A stretch of 10,987 nucleotides of DNA, from positions 1 to 10,987 of the forward strand of contig JAICHC010000039.1 of NCBI GenBank assembly GCA_025922795.1. Reading direction: 5' to 3'. Positions 8,233 through 10,987 of this stretch are shown in pieces. Position 1 is the first letter of the stretch, and every line of letters starts with the position of its first letter. Origin of the DNA: Candidatus Binatia bacterium. GTDB lineage: Bacteria; Desulfobacterota_B; Binatia; UBA9968. The notes below the pieces were generated by a model. It ran no database searches, was not told the origin of the DNA, and saw only the letters and a list, made by a program, of their open reading frames with translations. Position numbers and translations under genes: made by a program.

Positions 8233-8247
8233 GGAGAAGACAGCATG
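8233..8247 (+). promoter_or_regulatory. Ribosome binding site that selects ATG 8245 for ppdK
   Basis: GGAG (8233-8236) lies eight bases before ATG 8245, a good arrangement. The longer frame begins at TTG 8200, which has no such site and would add 15 residues ([15 protein letters not shown]) that do not resemble the family. The Shine-Dalgarno overlaps a perfect 8-base palindrome CCGATCGG (8227-8234) and sits just after a small GGGT/ACCC hairpin (8217-8228), which might modestly affect ribosome access. Confidence 0.65.
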
Positions 8248-10968
8248 CCCCACACGACAAAACTCATCTATTCGTTTGGCAATGGTAAGGCCGACGGGCA
8301 CGCCGGCAAGCGTGAACTTCTCGGCGGCAAAGGAGCAGGTTTGCATGAGATGACCCGGATAGGCATTCCGGTGCCACCGGGATTCACCATCACCACCGAG
8401 GTTTGTAAATACTACTACGATCATCATCATCGTTATCCTAGCGCACTCAAGGCACAGGTCGTCGCTGCCTTGGGCCGCATGGAAAAAATCCTCGGCCGCC
8501 GTTTCGGTGACGGCGAAAATCCGCTGTTGGTTTCGGTCCGGTCTGGTGCGCGGGAATCGATGCCTGGAATGATGGACACCGTATTAAATCTCGGGCTCAA
8601 CGATCGCACGGTCCAAGGATTGATCAGGCGTACCAACAACCCCCGTTTTGCTTTCGACTCCTATCGTCGTTTCATCCAAATGTACGCCGATGTTGTCTTA
8701 GGGATCAAGTACAAGGTGGACGATCGCAGCGATCCTCTGGAGACCATTCTCGACCGAAAGAAAAATGCCCGCGGTGGGCGCGATGATACGGACCTCACTG
8801 CCGCAGACCTGGAGCAACTGGTGGCGGCCTACAAGGCTGAAATCAAATCCATTTGTGGAAGAGAATTTCCCGAAGACCCATTCGACCAGTTGTGGGGCGC
8901 AATTGGTGCGGTATTAGGCTCGTGGAACAACGACCGCGCGATAGCGTATCGCGACCTCTACCGAATCCCTCATAGCTGGGGCACGGCAGTCAACGTCCAA
9001 GCCATGGTCTTCGGTAATCTAGGCAATGACTGTGCTACCGGCGTGGCGTTCACGCGCGATCCGGCCAACGGTGAGAAGCGCTTTTACGGCGAGTTTTTGA
9101 TCAACGCGCAAGGCGAGGATGTTGTCGCCGGTATCCGGACACCCAAACCGATTTCTGAGCTTGGGCAAATCATGCCCAAGGCCGAACGTGAGTTGCAGCG
9201 CGTGTGCAGATCGCTTGAGAAGCACTACGGCGATATGCAGGACGTTGAGTTTACCATAGAAGACGGCCAACTGTGGATGTTGCAGACGCGAACCGGCAAA
9301 CGTACAGGGTTTGCCGCCGTGCGGATCGCGGTCGACATGGTCGAAGAACGAATTATCGACAAGAAAGAGGCTTTGCAGCGCATCGAACCGGATCAGTTAA
9401 ATCAACTCCTGCGCCCGATATTCGATCAGAATGGAAAAGAACAAGCGCATAAGGACGGGCGCCTGCTTGGCAAAGGCTTGCCCGCGGGACCTGGCGCGGC
9501 TACCGGTCGCGTCGTCTTTCATGCGGATGAAGCGGTGCAATGGAAGAAGCGCGGTGAACGGGTGATTTTATGTCGGGTTGAAACCAGCCCGGATGATATC
9601 CGCGGCATGGATGCGGCGCAGGGAATTTTAACCGCCCGCGGAGGAATGACTTCCCATGCCGCATTGGTGGCGCGGCAGATGGGAAAAGTGTGTGTCGCCG
9701 GGTGCGAAGTATTGCATATCGACTACAGCGGGCGCACCTTAAGGGTCGATCAAAGCGAACTCAAAGAGGGCGATTGGATTTCTATCGACGGCAGCACCGG
9801 GGAGGTGTTTAAAGGTGAAATTCAGACGCTGCCGTCCGAAGTTCTTCAGGTCTTGCTATCAGGTTCGCTGGACGCCAAAAAATCGCGCCTTTATCAACAG
9901 TTCGCTAAACTGATGAAATGGGCGGATGACGTGCGTCGCCTCGGCGTTCGTACCAACGCCGACCAACCCGACCAGGCGGCCATCGCCAAAGCGTTCGGCA
10001 GCGAAGGAATTGGTCTTTGCCGTACTGAACATATGTTCTTTCAAGGAGATCGTATCCAGGCAGTGCGCGAGATGATTCTAGCTGACGATGAAGCCGGCCG
10101 GCGGCGCGCATTGGCCAAGCTTCTGCCGATGCAAAAGCAAGACTTCAAGGGCATTCTTGAAATTATGGGTGAATTGCCCGTGACCATCCGCACACTCGAT
10201 CCGCCGCTTCATGAATTTTTGCCGAAGCATGACGACGAAATTGTTGAGTTGGCGCAAGCGATGGGCGTGTCTTTTGAGGTGCTGCGGGATAAAGTTACCG
10301 TCTTGCAAGAGTTTAATCCGATGCTCGGTCATCGCGGCTGCCGCTTGGGAATATCGTATCCGGAAATCACAGAAATGCAGGCCCAGGCCATCTTCGAAGC
10401 GGCGTGCGAGCTTCGCCGCGAAGGCAAGAATCCATTCCCAGAAATTATGATACCACTGGTCGGGTCTCGTCAGGAACTGCACGAGCAGAAAATCATCGTT
10501 AGGCAGGTTGCCGTCGCAACGCAAAAAGCCTACGGCGTAAAGGTTAGGTATTTGGTTGGTACGATGATCGAGTTGCCCCGCGCCTGCATGGTTGCTGATG
10601 AAATTGCCGACGAAGCCGAGTTTTTTTCGTTCGGCACCAATGACTTAACCCAAACTTGTCTCGGTCTCTCTCGAGATGACGCAGGTAAGTTCCTACCGAC
10701 TTATGTCCTAAATGGCTTGTTTCCGGAGGATCCATTTGTCAGCATCGATCGCGAAGGTGTCGGCGCACTTATGCGCATTGCAGTCGCTAAGGGGCGTAAA
10801 AAACGGAAGAATTTAGAAATGGGCATCTGTGGAGAACATGGTGGCGATGCCAAATCAGTGGCCTTTTGCCATCAAATCGGCCTCGATTATGTAAGTTGCT
10901 CGCCGTATCGCGTGGCAATTGCGAAACTCGCTGCGGCTCAGGCGGCTTTACACGAAAAAAATCACTGA
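8245..10968 (+). CDS. ppdK: Pyruvate, phosphate dikinase
   Basis: This cytoplasmic enzyme reversibly interconverts pyruvate + ATP + phosphate with phosphoenolpyruvate + AMP + pyrophosphate, serving gluconeogenesis or PPi-linked glycolysis. From ATG 8245 it is 907 residues, slightly above the 874 of the Clostridium symbiosum enzyme. The N-terminal ATP-grasp domain contains [12 protein letters not shown] (25-36) and [19 protein letters not shown] (97-115). The swivelling phosphohistidine domain carries GGMTSHAA with catalytic His471. The C-terminal PEP/pyruvate TIM barrel has CRTEHMFF (from 592), [10 protein letters not shown] (from 649), GTNDLTQ (797-803) and the catalytic cysteine Cys862 in CGEHGGD. 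All key residues are present, and the His domain and GGMTSH context separate it from PEP synthase and PTS enzyme I. The stop TGA is at 10966-10968; the last 19 bases of the window show no terminator. It follows recO by 67 bases and may be co-transcribed. Confidence 0.98.
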   Translation: MPHTTKLIYSFGNGKADGHAGKRELLGGKGAGLHEMTRIGIPVPPGFTITTEVCKYYYDHHHRYPSALKAQVVAALGRMEKILGRRFGDGENPLLVSVRSGARESMPGMMDTVLNLGLNDRTVQGLIRRTNNPRFAFDSYRRFIQMYADVVLGIKYKVDDRSDPLETILDRKKNARGGRDDTDLTAADLEQLVAAYKAEIKSICGREFPEDPFDQLWGAIGAVLGSWNNDRAIAYRDLYRIPHSWGTAVNVQAMVFGNLGNDCATGVAFTRDPANGEKRFYGEFLINAQGEDVVAGIRTPKPISELGQIMPKAERELQRVCRSLEKHYGDMQDVEFTIEDGQLWMLQTRTGKRTGFAAVRIAVDMVEERIIDKKEALQRIEPDQLNQLLRPIFDQNGKEQAHKDGRLLGKGLPAGPGAATGRVVFHADEAVQWKKRGERVILCRVETSPDDIRGMDAAQGILTARGGMTSHAALVARQMGKVCVAGCEVLHIDYSGRTLRVDQSELKEGDWISIDGSTGEVFKGEIQTLPSEVLQVLLSGSLDAKKSRLYQQFAKLMKWADDVRRLGVRTNADQPDQAAIAKAFGSEGIGLCRTEHMFFQGDRIQAVREMILADDEAGRRRALAKLLPMQKQDFKGILEIMGELPVTIRTLDPPLHEFLPKHDDEIVELAQAMGVSFEVLRDKVTVLQEFNPMLGHRGCRLGISYPEITEMQAQAIFEAACELRREGKNPFPEIMIPLVGSRQELHEQKIIVRQVAVATQKAYGVKVRYLVGTMIELPRACMVADEIADEAEFFSFGTNDLTQTCLGLSRDDAGKFLPTYVLNGLFPEDPFVSIDREGVGALMRIAVAKGRKKRKNLEMGICGEHGGDAKSVAFCHQIGLDYVSCSPYRVAIAKLAAAQAALHEKNH

Positions 10969-10987
10969 AGTGAATAAAATAGCTTTG

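Noticed and set aside
10078..10524. A 148-codon open frame on the minus strand inside ppdK
   Set aside because: It is opposite the conserved PEP-binding barrel of ppdK and shows no independent protein features.

Overview
This window holds seven housekeeping genes in two divergent blocks and reads like ordinary chromosome. I found no mobile element, phage gene, CRISPR array, tRNA, rRNA or foreign-looking segment. The proteins resemble those of the broad deltaproteobacterial group (Desulfobacterota, Myxococcota, Binatota and similar). That assignment is inference from protein character and gene order: grpE-dnaK-dnaJ followed by lon on one strand, and recO followed by ppdK on the other. No taxonomic marker is present. 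Base composition is moderately GC-rich and looks even across the window.

Minus strand, read right to left. A protein quality-control block starts near 7260: grpE (7260-6643), dnaK (6595-4670), dnaJ (4561-3452) and the ATP-dependent protease lon (3307-812). It is followed by thiL (thiamine-monophosphate kinase), which starts at 717 and runs off the left edge. The thiL fragment is easy to miss because it has no stop codon inside the window. GrpE is the nucleotide exchange factor and DnaJ the J-domain co-chaperone of the Hsp70 DnaK; Lon degrades proteins that cannot be refolded. A clear intrinsic terminator lies between dnaK and dnaJ, and dnaJ appears to begin with TTG. Both would tend to make DnaJ less abundant than DnaK. 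Lon has a candidate promoter of its own.

Plus strand. recO (DNA recombination and repair mediator) starts at 7410 and is followed after a short gap by ppdK (pyruvate, phosphate dikinase), which ends at 10968. The best ppdK start is ATG 8245; the longest reading frame begins at a TTG 15 codons upstream.

Control. The 149-base divergent gap between grpE and recO holds candidate promoters facing both ways. Their -35 elements share one short inverted repeat (7314-7326). I see no CIRCE (HrcA) operator and no hrcA gene. The only stretches without genes are short (47 to 149 bases), and the informative ones are annotated below. The observations worth a second look are regulatory details and a basic tail on Lon, not a new system.
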